DNA of 52,060 nt from Shewanella sp. SR44-3 (GCF_014163735.1 NZ_JACJDV010000023.1:1-52060), one strand, 5' to 3'; counted from the first letter of the stretch, positions 28,048 to 36,328 are shown. Made by a program: numbers and translations. Notes: generated from the sequence alone by a model not told the origin.

Positions 28048-28073
28048 AAAAAGCCTCGCAATGGCGAGGCTTT
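28048..28073 (-). terminator. Intrinsic terminator of the minus-strand GAPDH gene
   Basis: Perfect 10-bp stem AAAGCCTCGC with its complement and a 4-nt loop. On the minus strand it runs into five T. It faces the nadA terminator and shares the CCTCGC core with it. Confidence 0.88.
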
Positions 28074-28099
28074 AATGTACAACGAGGTGCAATAACCGC

Positions 28100-29110
28100 T
28101 TACTTAGCGTTCATCAATGCCACTGCGTTGTCTAGCATGCGGTTACTGAAACCCCATTCGTTGTCATACCATGACATGACTTTCACTAAACGGCCGTTAA
28201 CACGTGTTTGTGTTGCGTCAAAATTTGAAGAAAACGCATTGTGATTGAAGTCGATAGATACTAACGGCTCTTCGTTAATGGCTAATACTTCTGCCATTGC
28301 ACCTTGCTTAGAAGCACGAGTCACAATTTCATTAATTTCTTCAACCGTAGTATCACGAGATGCTAGGAAGGTTAAATCCACTAAAGATACGTTAACGGTG
28401 GGTACGCGTACCGCTAAACCGTCAAATTTACCTTGAAGCTCTGGTACCACTAAACCTACAGCAGCAGCTGCACCGGTTTGAGTTGGGATCATTGACATGG
28501 CCGCAGCACGGGCGCGACGTAAGTCAGTGTGGTACACATCAGATAAACGTTGATCATTAGTATAAGCGTGAATAGTGGTCATTAAACCAGATTCAATACC
28601 AATTGCATCATTTAACGGCTTAGCAATAGGGGCTAAACAGTTAGTGGTACATGACGCATTTGAAATCACTGTCATGTCTGAGGTTAATACTTCTTGGTTA
28701 ACACCGTATACCACAGTGGCGTCAACGTTTTTACCTGGCGCAGAAATAATAACTTTCTTCGCACCAGCATCTAAGTGTGGTTGAACCGCAGCTTTAGATG
28801 TGAATATACCAGTACATTCAAATACAACATCAACCTTTAACTCTGCCCAGGGTAACTTTGATGGGTCACGTTCTTGGAAGGTTAAAATCTTATCGCCATT
28901 AACATAGATGGCCTCTTCATCGTGATCCACTTTGGCATTAAAGCGACCATGTACAGAATCGTACTTGGTTAAGTGGGCGTTGATTGAAGCATCACCTAAA
29001 TCGTTAAGTGCAACGATTTCAATTGGGTAATTCTTTTCACTTTCATAAAGTGCGCGTAAAACATTTCGACCGATACGGCCATAGCCGTTGATAGCAACGC
29101 GGATAGTCAT
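28100..29110 (-). CDS. gap: Glyceraldehyde-3-phosphate dehydrogenase (type I)
   Basis: Phosphorylating GAPDH of glycolysis and gluconeogenesis. The 336-aa protein has NAD-binding [14 protein letters not shown], the catalytic Cys154 in SNASCTTN, the His in [10 protein letters not shown] and C-terminal [12 protein letters not shown]. It is closer to the Pseudomonas-type Gap than to E. coli GapA, and the [10 protein letters not shown] and HAYTND context argues against erythrose-4-phosphate dehydrogenase (Epd), though Epd is the main alternative. AGGGA precedes the ATG. A promoter is seen at 29165-29192. It pairs with the divergent long GAPDH at 30423. Confidence 0.9.
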   Translation of the reverse strand: MTIRVAINGYGRIGRNVLRALYESEKNYPIEIVALNDLGDASINAHLTKYDSVHGRFNAKVDHDEEAIYVNGDKILTFQERDPSKLPWAELKVDVVFECTGIFTSKAAVQPHLDAGAKKVIISAPGKNVDATVVYGVNQEVLTSDMTVISNASCTTNCLAPIAKPLNDAIGIESGLMTTIHAYTNDQRLSDVYHTDLRRARAAAMSMIPTQTGAAAAVGLVVPELQGKFDGLAVRVPTVNVSLVDLTFLASRDTTVEEINEIVTRASKQGAMAEVLAINEEPLVSIDFNHNAFSSNFDATQTRVNGRLVKVMSWYDNEWGFSNRMLDNAVALMNAK

Positions 29111-29164
29111 CTGGTATCCCTCAGGTAATTGTAATTTGGTGACGGAAAACTTTGTCTGGTTGTA

Positions 29165-29192
29165 AAATTACCAAATTGGCAGCAGCAGTCAA
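29165..29192 (-). promoter_or_regulatory. Likely sigma-70 promoter of the minus-strand gap gene
   Basis: Read on the minus strand: TTGACT (29187-29192), a 16-nt spacer and TAATTT (29165-29170), 55 nt before the ATG. Confidence 0.5.
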
Positions 29193-29341
29193 GGTTTATC
29201 GTCATTGCATGGCTGTTTTGGCCAATTATTTCGTATTATTTTTACATAAGTCGCATTTTAGCTATTTTTAAGGCAACTAAGTTGCAATTTAGGTATTCGT
29301 TTACTTCAGGCTTAATATCGCGGTTAAAAGAGACCATACCG

Positions 29342-30217
29342 TTAAAAAAGAGCCGCCAGCTGACTCTGAGTAATATGGCCACTCATGATCGATGTCGCGA
29401 TAGTTTTAGCTTGGGCATTAAACGTTTCCGCCAATAGCTTGTCTTGGTTTAGTAAGGCCAGTAATTGCTCATCAGAAGCACTTTTTTCTGTGATGGTTAA
29501 ATTTATCTTGGTGAGTAAATAGACTTTGGCAAAGTGTTGCTGTTGCTGATGGACATTAGCAAGGCCTAATAACCAATCAGGGTTAAATTCATCGGAAAGG
29601 CTCATGGATATATCTGTATCGTCAGGATCGATAGGATCTGGCGAGCTAATCGCGGCAAACATTTTGCGATATATGTCTTTAGAGACATTGGCATCAACTT
29701 TTAAATAGTGAACCGCTAATTGCTGCAAAATTTCAACTTCCTGTATTTGATCTCGCTTAAAGGCGGCATTAATTAATTCAAAAGCCGCATGTTCATTAAA
29801 GCGGATCCAGCGATAGAAGGCGAGATAGACATCTGGGTTATCTTTGATGTGTTCTTGTAATTGGGCTAAATTTTGTGTGCTCACCGCAAAGGCTTTGCGT
29901 CTATCTAAGGTGCGATGAGTATTGATTATATGCTGCACACCAGAGGCAAGTTCGATGCACTTACTGTATTTCTCTAGCATGATTAATTGCTGATATAACT
30001 GTTTGCCTGTGTGCTGCTCAGTCTTTTTAAGGGCATAGCGATGCCGAATAAGGTCAGCTTTTTCAAATTTACACCAACTGTCTCGATGTAAATCTTCACA
30101 AAGTTCGGGATTATTTTTACAGATCACATCGGTATTTCGGTCATTTTCACAGCCAAATAAGCCGAAAATAGCTATCCCTAAACAAAATGATGTAAACATT
30201 ACTAAATTCTTGTTCAA
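29342..30217 (-). CDS. DUF2989 family putative lipoprotein
   Basis: A 291-aa exported protein. From the TTG at 30217 the N-terminus is MNKNLVMFTSF followed by a hydrophobic run ending in GLFGC, a lipobox. GGAG lies 6 nt before this TTG, whereas the ATG four codons upstream (30229) overlaps that ribosome site. The conserved early segment (ICKNNPELCEDL, then WCKFEKADLIRHRY) matches my memory of DUF2989, found in Shewanella and Vibrio; function unknown. The rest is helical and TPR-like in feel, without recognisable repeats. It lies between the two GAPDH genes. Confidence 0.78.
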   Translation of the reverse strand: MNKNLVMFTSFCLGIAIFGLFGCENDRNTDVICKNNPELCEDLHRDSWCKFEKADLIRHRYALKKTEQHTGKQLYQQLIMLEKYSKCIELASGVQHIINTHRTLDRRKAFAVSTQNLAQLQEHIKDNPDVYLAFYRWIRFNEHAAFELINAAFKRDQIQEVEILQQLAVHYLKVDANVSKDIYRKMFAAISSPDPIDPDDTDISMSLSDEFNPDWLLGLANVHQQQQHFAKVYLLTKINLTITEKSASDEQLLALLNQDKLLAETFNAQAKTIATSIMSGHITQSQLAALF

Positions 30218-30422
30218 AAAGGACTCCATTTACTGAATTTATCTAATAAAATTACATATTTACCAGCCCTAAACTCTCTGGCTTAACTGTTCGCTTTTCA
30301 TTACAATGTCGCTGACCAAAAGCAGGTAAACCCTGCACACCGATTCCAATTATTGGTCTTTTCTTTTTGTTACTCAAACATTTTAGTCAGAATTACTAAA
30401 AAGTGAGATAAAGGATTTGTTA

Positions 30423-31859
30423 ATGAGCGCTGATAAACACCTACAAAGTTGGCAAGAACGTTTCGAAATGGCAGAGGCTATGCAGCCACTACTTGGAAAA
30501 CTGTATCGCAATCAAGGCGTTGAAGTCGTAGTTTACGGCAAGCCGCTGCTAAATGCATCTACCATAGAAATTATTAAATCACATCGCTTAGTCCGTCGTC
30601 ATGTGGGCGAAAAACTAAGATTACGTGAAAGTTTCCCCTTTGTTGTTGCCTTAAGCAAGCTTGCAGTTAAGCATTGCAAAGTAGACATAGGTAAATTGGC
30701 CGTCAACTACTGGCGTGATAATACAGATGAATCTGGAATCGAAGCTTACATGGCGCAAGAATTAGCCGCGGGTATCGATTATGGTGACGACACGCCAGCT
30801 CGTGATGTGGTGTTATACGGTTTTGGCCGTATTGGTCGACTTTTAGCCCGTTTATTAATTGAAAAAACAGGCAAGAGCAACAAGTTACGCCTACGAGCCA
30901 TTGTATTACGTGGTGGTAAAAAAGGTGATTTAGAAAAGCGTGCCAGTTTGCTGCGCCGTGACTCAGTACACGGTCCATTTAATGGCTCTGTGGAGGTTGA
31001 TGAAGACAACAATGCCATTATTGCTAACGGTACTTATATCCAGATTATTTATGCTAACTCACCTGATCAAGTTGATTACACTCAGTACGGTATCAAGGAT
31101 GCATTAATCGTTGATAATACGGGTATTTGGAAAGATGAAGATGGTTTAGGTTTGCACCTTAAGAGCCCAGGGGCCAGCAAAGTATTGCTGACGGCTCCCG
31201 CTAAAGGGGCAATCAAAAACATCGTTTACGGTGTCAATGAAAATGATATTTTAGCCGAAGACATTATTGTATCCGCAGCCAGCTGTACCACCAATGCGAT
31301 TACGCCAGTGTTGAAAGCGGTAAATGATAAGTACGGTATTGAGAATGGTCATGTTGAAACGATCCACTCTTATACTAACGATCAAAACTTGATTGATAAC
31401 TATCACAGTGCCGATAGACGTGGTCGTAGTGCACCGCTTAACATGGTGATCACTGAAACCGGTGCTGCCAAAGCGGTGGCCAAAGCCTTGCCAGTATTAG
31501 CGGGTAAATTGACCGGTAACGCCATTAGGGTGCCAACGCCCAATGTGTCTATGGCTATCATCAGCGTGAACTTAACGACTGAAACAAATCGCGATGAGCT
31601 TAATGAATATTTAAAAGACATGGCTTTGTTGTCGGAATTGCAAAATCAAATCGATTTCACCGAATCAACAGAAATCGTGTCCAGTGATTTAGTGGGCTCA
31701 CGTTATGCCGGCGTGATTGATTCCCAAGCGACGATTGCAGAAGATAAGCGCGCTATCCTTTACGTTTGGTACGATAACGAATTTGGCTATAGCTGCCAAG
31801 TTGTGGGCGTGATGCAAAAAATGCTCGGTTTAACGACTTTATCTTTGCCTAAGAGATAA
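30423..31859 (+). CDS. Long GAPDH paralogue with N-terminal extension (GapB-type)
   Basis: A 478-aa GAPDH-like enzyme. A helical N-terminal extension of about 125 residues has no counterpart in the standard 330-aa enzyme. The Rossmann motif VVLYGFGRIGRLLARLL then appears near 130, with catalytic Cys in SAASCTTN near 290, the His in ETIHSYTNDQ and C-terminal WYDNEFGYSCQV. This long form occurs in several marine gammaproteobacteria beside a standard gap gene. Cofactor preference and direction are not settled by sequence. ATG 30423 has AAAGGA 7 nt upstream. It ends in a strong terminator. Confidence 0.9.
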   Translation: MSADKHLQSWQERFEMAEAMQPLLGKLYRNQGVEVVVYGKPLLNASTIEIIKSHRLVRRHVGEKLRLRESFPFVVALSKLAVKHCKVDIGKLAVNYWRDNTDESGIEAYMAQELAAGIDYGDDTPARDVVLYGFGRIGRLLARLLIEKTGKSNKLRLRAIVLRGGKKGDLEKRASLLRRDSVHGPFNGSVEVDEDNNAIIANGTYIQIIYANSPDQVDYTQYGIKDALIVDNTGIWKDEDGLGLHLKSPGASKVLLTAPAKGAIKNIVYGVNENDILAEDIIVSAASCTTNAITPVLKAVNDKYGIENGHVETIHSYTNDQNLIDNYHSADRRGRSAPLNMVITETGAAKAVAKALPVLAGKLTGNAIRVPTPNVSMAIISVNLTTETNRDELNEYLKDMALLSELQNQIDFTESTEIVSSDLVGSRYAGVIDSQATIAEDKRAILYVWYDNEFGYSCQVVGVMQKMLGLTTLSLPKR

Positions 31860-31879
31860 TTTAGCCAAGCAGCCAAATT

Positions 31880-31909
31880 AAAAGAGCAGCTTAAGTTGCT
31901 CTTTTTTTT
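31880..31909 (+). terminator. Intrinsic terminator of the long GAPDH gene
   Basis: Stem AAAAGAGCA with its complement, 8-nt loop, then a run of eight T in total. Confidence 0.9.
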
Positions 31910-31970
31910 GTCGATTTGATCGCTTTATCAGCAGTTATAGCCAGGGTGATAAAAAACTCCTTAACCAGCA

Positions 31971-31998
31971 TTGACAGCAGAGCCTAAAACGGTAGAAT
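31971..31998 (+). promoter_or_regulatory. Sigma-70 promoter of the tRNA Gly-Cys-Leu cluster
   Basis: A consensus -35 TTGACA (31971-31976), a 16-nt spacer and TAGAAT (31993-31998). The leader then runs through the degenerate tRNA-Gly copies to the intact tRNA genes. Confidence 0.75.
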
Positions 31999-32081
31999 GC
32001 CAATCCGAAGTCAAGGAACAGCGAGTCTGCTAGCTTAGTTGGTAAAAGCTAGTCGATGCGACATTGGCTCAGTTGATATAG

Positions 32082-32177
32082 GCGACATTAGCTCAGTTGG
32101 TAGAGCGATACCTTGCCAAGCGAGATGTAATACAGCGTCATCGGTTTGAACCGTTTTTATTAGCGGTGGTCTCACCA
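32082..32177 (+). pseudogene. Degenerate tRNA-Gly copy (pseudogene)
   Basis: The first 39 bases, through the GCC anticodon loop, are identical to the intact tRNA-Gly at 32199. The variable region is then lengthened and altered, and the T-arm is changed (CGGTTTGAACCG). The 3' part ends CTCACCA and cannot pair with the GCGACAT acceptor strand. Shorter remnants of the same 5' end precede it (32058-32075 and a D-arm-like stretch near 32030-32050). It lies in the transcribed leader of the tRNA cluster. Confidence 0.75.
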
Positions 32178-32198
32178 AAGATTTATGTTAGAAAGTAG

Positions 32199-32274
32199 GC
32201 GACATTAGCTCAGTTGGTAGAGCGATACCTTGCCAAGGTATAGGTCATCGGTTCGAACCCGATATGTCGCTCCA
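32199..32274 (+). tRNA. tRNA-Gly (anticodon GCC)
   Basis: A 76-nt cloverleaf: acceptor GCGACAT pairs with ATGTCGC, anticodon arm CCTTGCCAAGG, T-arm with GGTTCGAACCC, encoded CCA. First intact gene of the Gly-Cys-Leu cluster. Confidence 0.98.
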
Positions 32275-32303
32275 ATTTATCTTTATTGATATTTTGAAAG
32301 CAT

Positions 32304-32377
32304 GGCGCGATGGCAGAATGGCTATGCTGCGGATTGCAAATCCGTCGATCTCGGTTCGACTCCGGGTCGCGCCTCCA
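32304..32377 (+). tRNA. tRNA-Cys (anticodon GCA)
   Basis: A 74-nt cloverleaf: acceptor GGCGCGA pairs with TCGCGCC, anticodon loop TTGCAAA, T-loop GGTTCGACTCC, encoded CCA. Confidence 0.98.
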
Positions 32378-32424
32378 CAATTTTGTTGACTTGTTTGAGT
32401 GATTAATAGGTTAACGACACTTTT

Positions 32425-32510
32425 GCCCGAGTGGTGGAATCGGTAGACACAAGGGATTTAAAATCCCTCGCTGAATAAGCGTGCCAGTTCAAGTCTGGCC
32501 TCGGGTACCA
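32425..32510 (+). tRNA. tRNA-Leu (anticodon TAA)
   Basis: An 86-nt class II tRNA with a long variable arm: acceptor GCCCGAG pairs with CTCGGGT (one G-U pair), anticodon loop ATTTAAAAT, encoded ACCA end. Last gene of the cluster. Confidence 0.98.
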
Positions 32511-32543
32511 TTATTAACTCTAGCAATAGAGAATGGTACATTT

Positions 32544-32571
32544 AAGCCTCAACGAGAGTTGGGGCTTTTTT
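32544..32571 (+). terminator. Intrinsic terminator of the tRNA cluster
   Basis: Stem AAGCCTCAAC with GTTGGGGCTT (one G-U pair), GAGA tetraloop, then a T-run reaching 32571. Confidence 0.88.
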
Positions 32572-32595
32572 GTACATGGATTGTACTTATCCCCG

Positions 32596-32625
32596 TACAC
32601 CATGGATGGTGTAGGAGGGGGGGGG
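32596..32625. repeat. CCATGG-centred palindrome followed by a nine-G tract
   Basis: TACACCAT-GG-ATGGTGTA (32596-32613) is a perfect 8-bp inverted repeat, followed by AGGA context and nine consecutive G (32617-32625). Non-coding, after the tRNA terminator. A related palindrome occurs near 36150. Confidence 0.8.
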
Positions 32626-32760
32626 TATCTGTAATCTATCGTAAAAGATCAAAAATCCCTCGCACTCTTTGTACCCCTTATTTAAAAGAAAACAAGCCGT
32701 ACCAATGATGTTGTTTTTAAATACACTATCTTGGCTTAAAAATCATACATGGAGGTTTCT

Positions 32761-33162
32761 ATGAAGACTTGGTCACAATCGATTATTTTACTGTTCGCTC
32801 TATCTTTGTTTTCAGTTAGCATATTGGCTAATGATCAATTACTTAATAATGCATGGCGGAGTCAGCAGAGCAATATACAAGTCCAAGGGGCGGGGAGTGT
32901 TATCCAGTTACTCGCTGATGACAATCAGGGCAATCGACATCAAAAATTTGTTATAAAATTAGCCACAGGGCAAACCCTACTGGTTGCACATAATATTGAT
33001 TTAGCGGCAAAGATCCACAATCTTAGTGTTAATGATCCGATTGAGTTTTACGGTGAATATGAGTGGAATGCTAAAGGCGGCGTTATTCATTGGACCCACA
33101 GAGATCCTAATAATCATCATGCTCATGGATGGTTAAAACACAAGGGAGTGTTGTATCAATAA
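32761..33162 (+). CDS. DUF3465 family exported protein
   Basis: A 133-aa protein with a cleavable signal peptide (MKTWSQSIILLFALSLFSVS to about ILAND) and a small beta-rich domain. The C-terminal HWTHRDPNNHHAHGWLKHKG segment is characteristic of DUF3465, thought to have an OB-like fold; function unknown. His-rich, so metal binding is possible but unproven. ATG 32761 has GGAGG 5 nt upstream; an ATG at 32749 contains that ribosome site and is rejected. Confidence 0.82.
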   Translation: MKTWSQSIILLFALSLFSVSILANDQLLNNAWRSQQSNIQVQGAGSVIQLLADDNQGNRHQKFVIKLATGQTLLVAHNIDLAAKIHNLSVNDPIEFYGEYEWNAKGGVIHWTHRDPNNHHAHGWLKHKGVLYQ

Positions 33163-33171
33163 GCTGAAATT

Positions 33172-33229
33172 AACGCCTTGTCCTGATTGAGCGCCAGATT
33201 TGGCGCTCAATCAGGACGAATTAGGCGTT
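33172..33229. repeat. Very long hairpin at convergent gene ends
   Basis: A perfect 17-bp stem (33180-33196 with 33201-33217, loop GATT), extended by a further 7-bp stem (33172-33178 with 33223-33229) after an internal loop. It overlaps the stop codon of the VOC gene. There is no T-run on either strand, so it may act as a bidirectional 3'-end stabiliser or a factor-dependent terminator. Confidence 0.85.
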
Positions 33230-33640
33230 GAGCTGCAATAAATCCCATTTATTGCCGTAGAGATCTTCAAACACCACCACAGTGCCGTAGGGTTCTACTC
33301 TTGGCTCTTCATTGAATTTTACCCCATTGGTTTTCATTAATTGGTAATCGCGCCAAAAATCATTGCTGTGTAAGAATAAAAAGACTCGCCCGCCCGTTTG
33401 ATTGCCAATCGCTTGTTTCTGCTCATCATTGCTTGCTTGCGCTAAGAGTAAGTTGGTGCCTTTAGAGTTCGCCTGCGGATCAGTGGGTGGTGAGATCAGC
33501 ACCCAGCGCTTACCGCCGCCTAAGTCAGTATCTTCCACCACAGTAAATTGCAATTTTTGAGTATAAAAAGCGATAGCATCATCGTAATTTTTAACCACTA
33601 ATGCGATGCTGCCAATATGTTGCTGAACTGGAATGGACAT
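33221..33640 (-). CDS. VOC superfamily protein (glyoxalase/dioxygenase fold)
   Basis: A 139-aa single-domain vicinal-oxygen-chelate protein with two beta-alpha-beta-beta-beta modules: HIGSIALVVKNYDDAIAFYTQKLQF at the start (described in two parts: HIGSIALVV, then YDDAIAFYTQKL) and VVFEDLYGNKWDLLQ at the end, with candidate metal ligands His8 and the late Glu. Substrate unknown; it could be a glyoxalase, a resistance protein or a dioxygenase-like enzyme. ATG 33640 was chosen because the family starts just before HIGS; upstream codons look non-coding. Confidence 0.85.
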   Translation of the reverse strand: MSIPVQQHIGSIALVVKNYDDAIAFYTQKLQFTVVEDTDLGGGKRWVLISPPTDPQANSKGTNLLLAQASNDEQKQAIGNQTGGRVFLFLHSNDFWRDYQLMKTNGVKFNEEPRVEPYGTVVVFEDLYGNKWDLLQLNA

Positions 33641-33886
33641 AATGTTCTCAAGCATAAAAATAATTTGCCGTGTCAGGGGAAAGCACACAAGGCGTAATTA
33701 TGGTTTTTGTAACGTTTAGCAGATTGTGCCGACACTAAATGGTACTCAGCAGTTGGCACTCTTTTAAGCGGTCCATAAATTGTAGCTTGTCAGTTAGAAA
33801 ATGCTTGTGTAAACAATTTGTTATTGATATTTTGTTGTTGATAAATTGTTGGATTTAATATTTTGAACTATATAAGGGAATACATA

Positions 33887-35449
33887 GTGTTTAAGAAAAC
33901 GTTTTTTATTATCTTGGCAGTCTTTAATTTACAAGGGTGTGTAACCACAGAGCAGGTTGCAGATGTCGGTGCATACAGCACAAATAAGGCTAAGTTAGGT
34001 TTGGTTGTACTGTCAACGACTGTAAATACAAGAGAGATACCACAAATAAGCAGTGTCACGTTAGAAAGGGTTAACCCAGAAAATAAAAATAAAAGCGAAA
34101 GACATTACCTTATAAATCAAATGTCGGGGAAATCAACCGTCACTTCATTATTTTTCGGTGGTTTACCTAGTGGGGAGTATAAAATTATACAAGTGAGTGC
34201 ACCCGCGTTCGGTGGTTCAAAGTTTCTTGATATTAGTGACTCTAAACTTACTGGAAATTTCAACATAGTGCCAGGCACTGTTGTTGATCTAGGTAGGCTC
34301 ATATTAACCGCAGTAAATACAAAAGCTGCTGTTGGACGCAGTAAATTAATAGTCAACAATTCAAACCTAATTGATAGGTTCTTTAAACATGAGCCAGAAT
34401 TAATTAATCCAAATAAAGTTACTGGTTGGATTGAACCTCATAAAACAATCGATGAAGTGGAGCAACTTGCGCTTGACTATCCTCAAGGGATTTCTAGTTT
34501 TGCTGAAACTCAAGATGGTCAAGTGATTGCAGGTACCAACCTAGGGACAACACTGGTGCGTTCTGTAGGTGGAAAATGGCAAGTGCTATCACGTAATGAA
34601 AATCTACACCAGATCTCCGCCTTAGTCAGTTATGATATTGATGATAGCATTGCCATCGTAGCTGATGAATATGGGGCCTTGTATCGTATCACTAAAAATG
34701 GAGACATTGTTACGCTTGCCAAAGGCAACTTACCCGATGGGAGAATTGTGTTCATTAATTCATCAGAGCAGTATGACCATTGGTTTGTTGGGCTTGAGCG
34801 TGACGGTTTATCTGAGCTTTATAGTGCGAATAGTTTAGAAAGTGGTTTGTGGAATTTAGAGAGAAAAGTTGAAATAGGCATGAATGTATGGAGTGGAATG
34901 CAAGGTGCATGGTATTGGAATCGACCCGATGGTATCGGCTTTGCGTCATCGAAAGAAGACACAGTGAGTTGCTTTGATTACAACAAAAAAGAATGGATGA
35001 GTCACTTAACCCCAAGTAAGCGAACCATTATTTCTGTATCCACTGCTGAAGGCAATGATTCAATTGGCGTGTTGACATCACCAGGGGGAGGGGTCGCTGG
35101 TATTTTTGCCAAAACACATATAAGCGATGATTGTGGAAAATCATGGCTTGAGATTGACTCTCCTTATACAGTGAAATTTTCAGCCCCCTTGGTCGTTAAA
35201 GATAAATTTATATTAGAAACGGGTGGTGTATTTAGTGATGAAGGCATTTACGCATCAAAAGATAATGGTAAAAGTTGGTTTAAAATCACAAGTGAAAAAT
35301 ATTTAACAGAAAGATTATGGATGTCAAAAAGCAATGGTCTTTTTTCCGTCACGAATGGAGCCTATGGCTTTGAGACGTTAGAGAACTCAAAAGATTTAGG
35401 CTCAACCTGGGAACTAGAGTTTTCGAGCTTTATTATTTTTAATAAATAA
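33887..35449 (+). CDS. Lipoprotein with Asp-box (BNR) repeats, probable beta-propeller
   Basis: A 520-aa lipoprotein: GTG start at 33887 gives MFKKTFFIILAVFNLQGC, a compact lipoprotein signal, with AAGGGA about 7 nt upstream. An N-terminal beta domain (about residues 20-150) precedes a region of short beta motifs with Asp boxes of the sialidase/BNR type: SDDCGKSW, SKDNGKSW and SKDLGSTW. These suggest a beta-propeller surface protein. I see no sialidase catalytic residues and do not claim activity. No relative is recognised by name. A terminator follows at 35501. Confidence 0.75.
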   Translation: MFKKTFFIILAVFNLQGCVTTEQVADVGAYSTNKAKLGLVVLSTTVNTREIPQISSVTLERVNPENKNKSERHYLINQMSGKSTVTSLFFGGLPSGEYKIIQVSAPAFGGSKFLDISDSKLTGNFNIVPGTVVDLGRLILTAVNTKAAVGRSKLIVNNSNLIDRFFKHEPELINPNKVTGWIEPHKTIDEVEQLALDYPQGISSFAETQDGQVIAGTNLGTTLVRSVGGKWQVLSRNENLHQISALVSYDIDDSIAIVADEYGALYRITKNGDIVTLAKGNLPDGRIVFINSSEQYDHWFVGLERDGLSELYSANSLESGLWNLERKVEIGMNVWSGMQGAWYWNRPDGIGFASSKEDTVSCFDYNKKEWMSHLTPSKRTIISVSTAEGNDSIGVLTSPGGGVAGIFAKTHISDDCGKSWLEIDSPYTVKFSAPLVVKDKFILETGGVFSDEGIYASKDNGKSWFKITSEKYLTERLWMSKSNGLFSVTNGAYGFETLENSKDLGSTWELEFSSFIIFNK

Positions 35450-35500
35450 TGTCATAACGAATTATTACCAAAAAGTTTAAGCCTGTTCTATTTCAGTGTA

Positions 35501-35528
35501 AAAAAGGTCGCAGCGCGACCTTTTTATT
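35501..35528 (+). terminator. Intrinsic terminator after the Asp-box lipoprotein gene
   Basis: Stem AAAAAGGTCGC with its complement, 3-nt loop AGC, then TTTTTATTTTT. Confidence 0.92.
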
Positions 35529-35568
35529 TTTGATGTTATAGCTTGATGTGACTTTAAAGGGCGAATTC

Positions 35569-35991
35569 ATGTTGTATTGTAAAAAATTAGTTTTTGTTGT
35601 TCTTTTTGTGTCGGGGTGTGCGAACCCAACCATGCAAGATAAGTTATCATTATTTAAAGCTAACGCTTTTAAAAGCCCATCACGTTGCGACTCTGAATTC
35701 ACTAAGGCGCAGAATGCTAGATATAAAATCAGTGCACCTTTTCAAGTCCAATATCCGATAAGTGCATTGCGAGATAAAAAGGAAGGTTTTGTTAACATGG
35801 AGTTTGATTTGAGCCAAGATGGTATTCCAATAAATATTAATATCATTGAGTCTTATCCTGAGCGTATGTTTAATAGAGAGTCTGAAAGAAACCTATCTCG
35901 AGCAAGATATGAGTTAAAGTCAGCAGGTATATCAACAAATAACACCTGCTTGTCTGTTCAACTTAATTATTTTCTACAGGATAAAACTTAA
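35569..35991 (+). CDS. Small lipoprotein with TonB C-terminal-like domain
   Basis: A 140-aa lipoprotein: MLYCKKLVFVVLFVSGC is a signal with a lipobox. The mature part carries a TonB-C-like fold: YPISALRDKKEGFVNMEFD, then DGIPININIIESYPE and an FNRESERNLSRARYE helix, matching the pattern YP..A....GFV.. F.. ..DG......V..S.P seen in TonB and its relatives. No membrane anchor or proline-rich linker, so it is not a functional TonB. ATG 35569 has AAAGG 8 nt upstream. Confidence 0.75.
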   Translation: MLYCKKLVFVVLFVSGCANPTMQDKLSLFKANAFKSPSRCDSEFTKAQNARYKISAPFQVQYPISALRDKKEGFVNMEFDLSQDGIPININIIESYPERMFNRESERNLSRARYELKSAGISTNNTCLSVQLNYFLQDKT

Positions 35992-36306
35992 TTTTACTCT
36001 TCAACACATCAATTTTATAGGGGATGATAGTCGTGATGGGATAACACTACCAACCATGACACCCATTGTTAAATTTTCATTTTTGAGTCACCAGGTCTGA
36101 CTGATACCTCGGAATTTTAGAGGCGAGCCATGGTGATTTGCGAGACGACCGTCCATCCCATGGACGGGATGTTCGAGCCCTCAAGGATGCTTTTGATTTA
36201 AATCAAGAGCGCGGCGTGTCGTGGATACTTTTTATTAAAGAAAAGGGCCTTGGCAAGCCTGAACTGTGGATGTGTAGACGACTGAATTGTGCTCATCAGC
36301 CAATAA
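35992..36306. other. Non-coding region with CCATGG-centred palindromes
   Basis: About 315 bases without a credible gene. Near 36149-36166 it holds CGTCCAT-CCC-ATGGACG, a perfect 7-bp stem, next to GCGAGCCATGG. Palindromes around CCATGG or CATGGA also occur near 32596, so this may be a copy of a dispersed Shewanella intergenic repeat. A 69-codon open frame crosses it but lacks a ribosome site and protein-like composition. Confidence 0.5.
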
Positions 36307-36328
36307 AAAGGTCGCCTAAGCGACCTTT
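36307..36328 (-). terminator. Intrinsic terminator of metG
   Basis: Perfect 9-bp stem AAAGGTCGC with its complement and a 4-nt loop. On the minus strand it leads into TTTTTATT. It could also work on the plus strand. Confidence 0.88.

Noticed and set aside
28100..29110. Erythrose-4-phosphate dehydrogenase (Epd) instead of GAPDH
   Set aside because: Segments around the catalytic Cys and the HAYTND motif match GAPDH; pgk and fba, the usual Epd neighbours, are absent.
32058..32075. A second functional tRNA gene upstream of tRNA-Gly
   Set aside because: Only the acceptor and part of the D-arm remain; no anticodon or T-arm follows.
32653..32663. Possible integration scar: an 11-bp match to the tRNA-Leu anticodon arm (AAATCCCTCGC, also at 32461)
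   Set aside because: The match is internal to the tRNA, not at its 3' end, and no integrase or island lies between.
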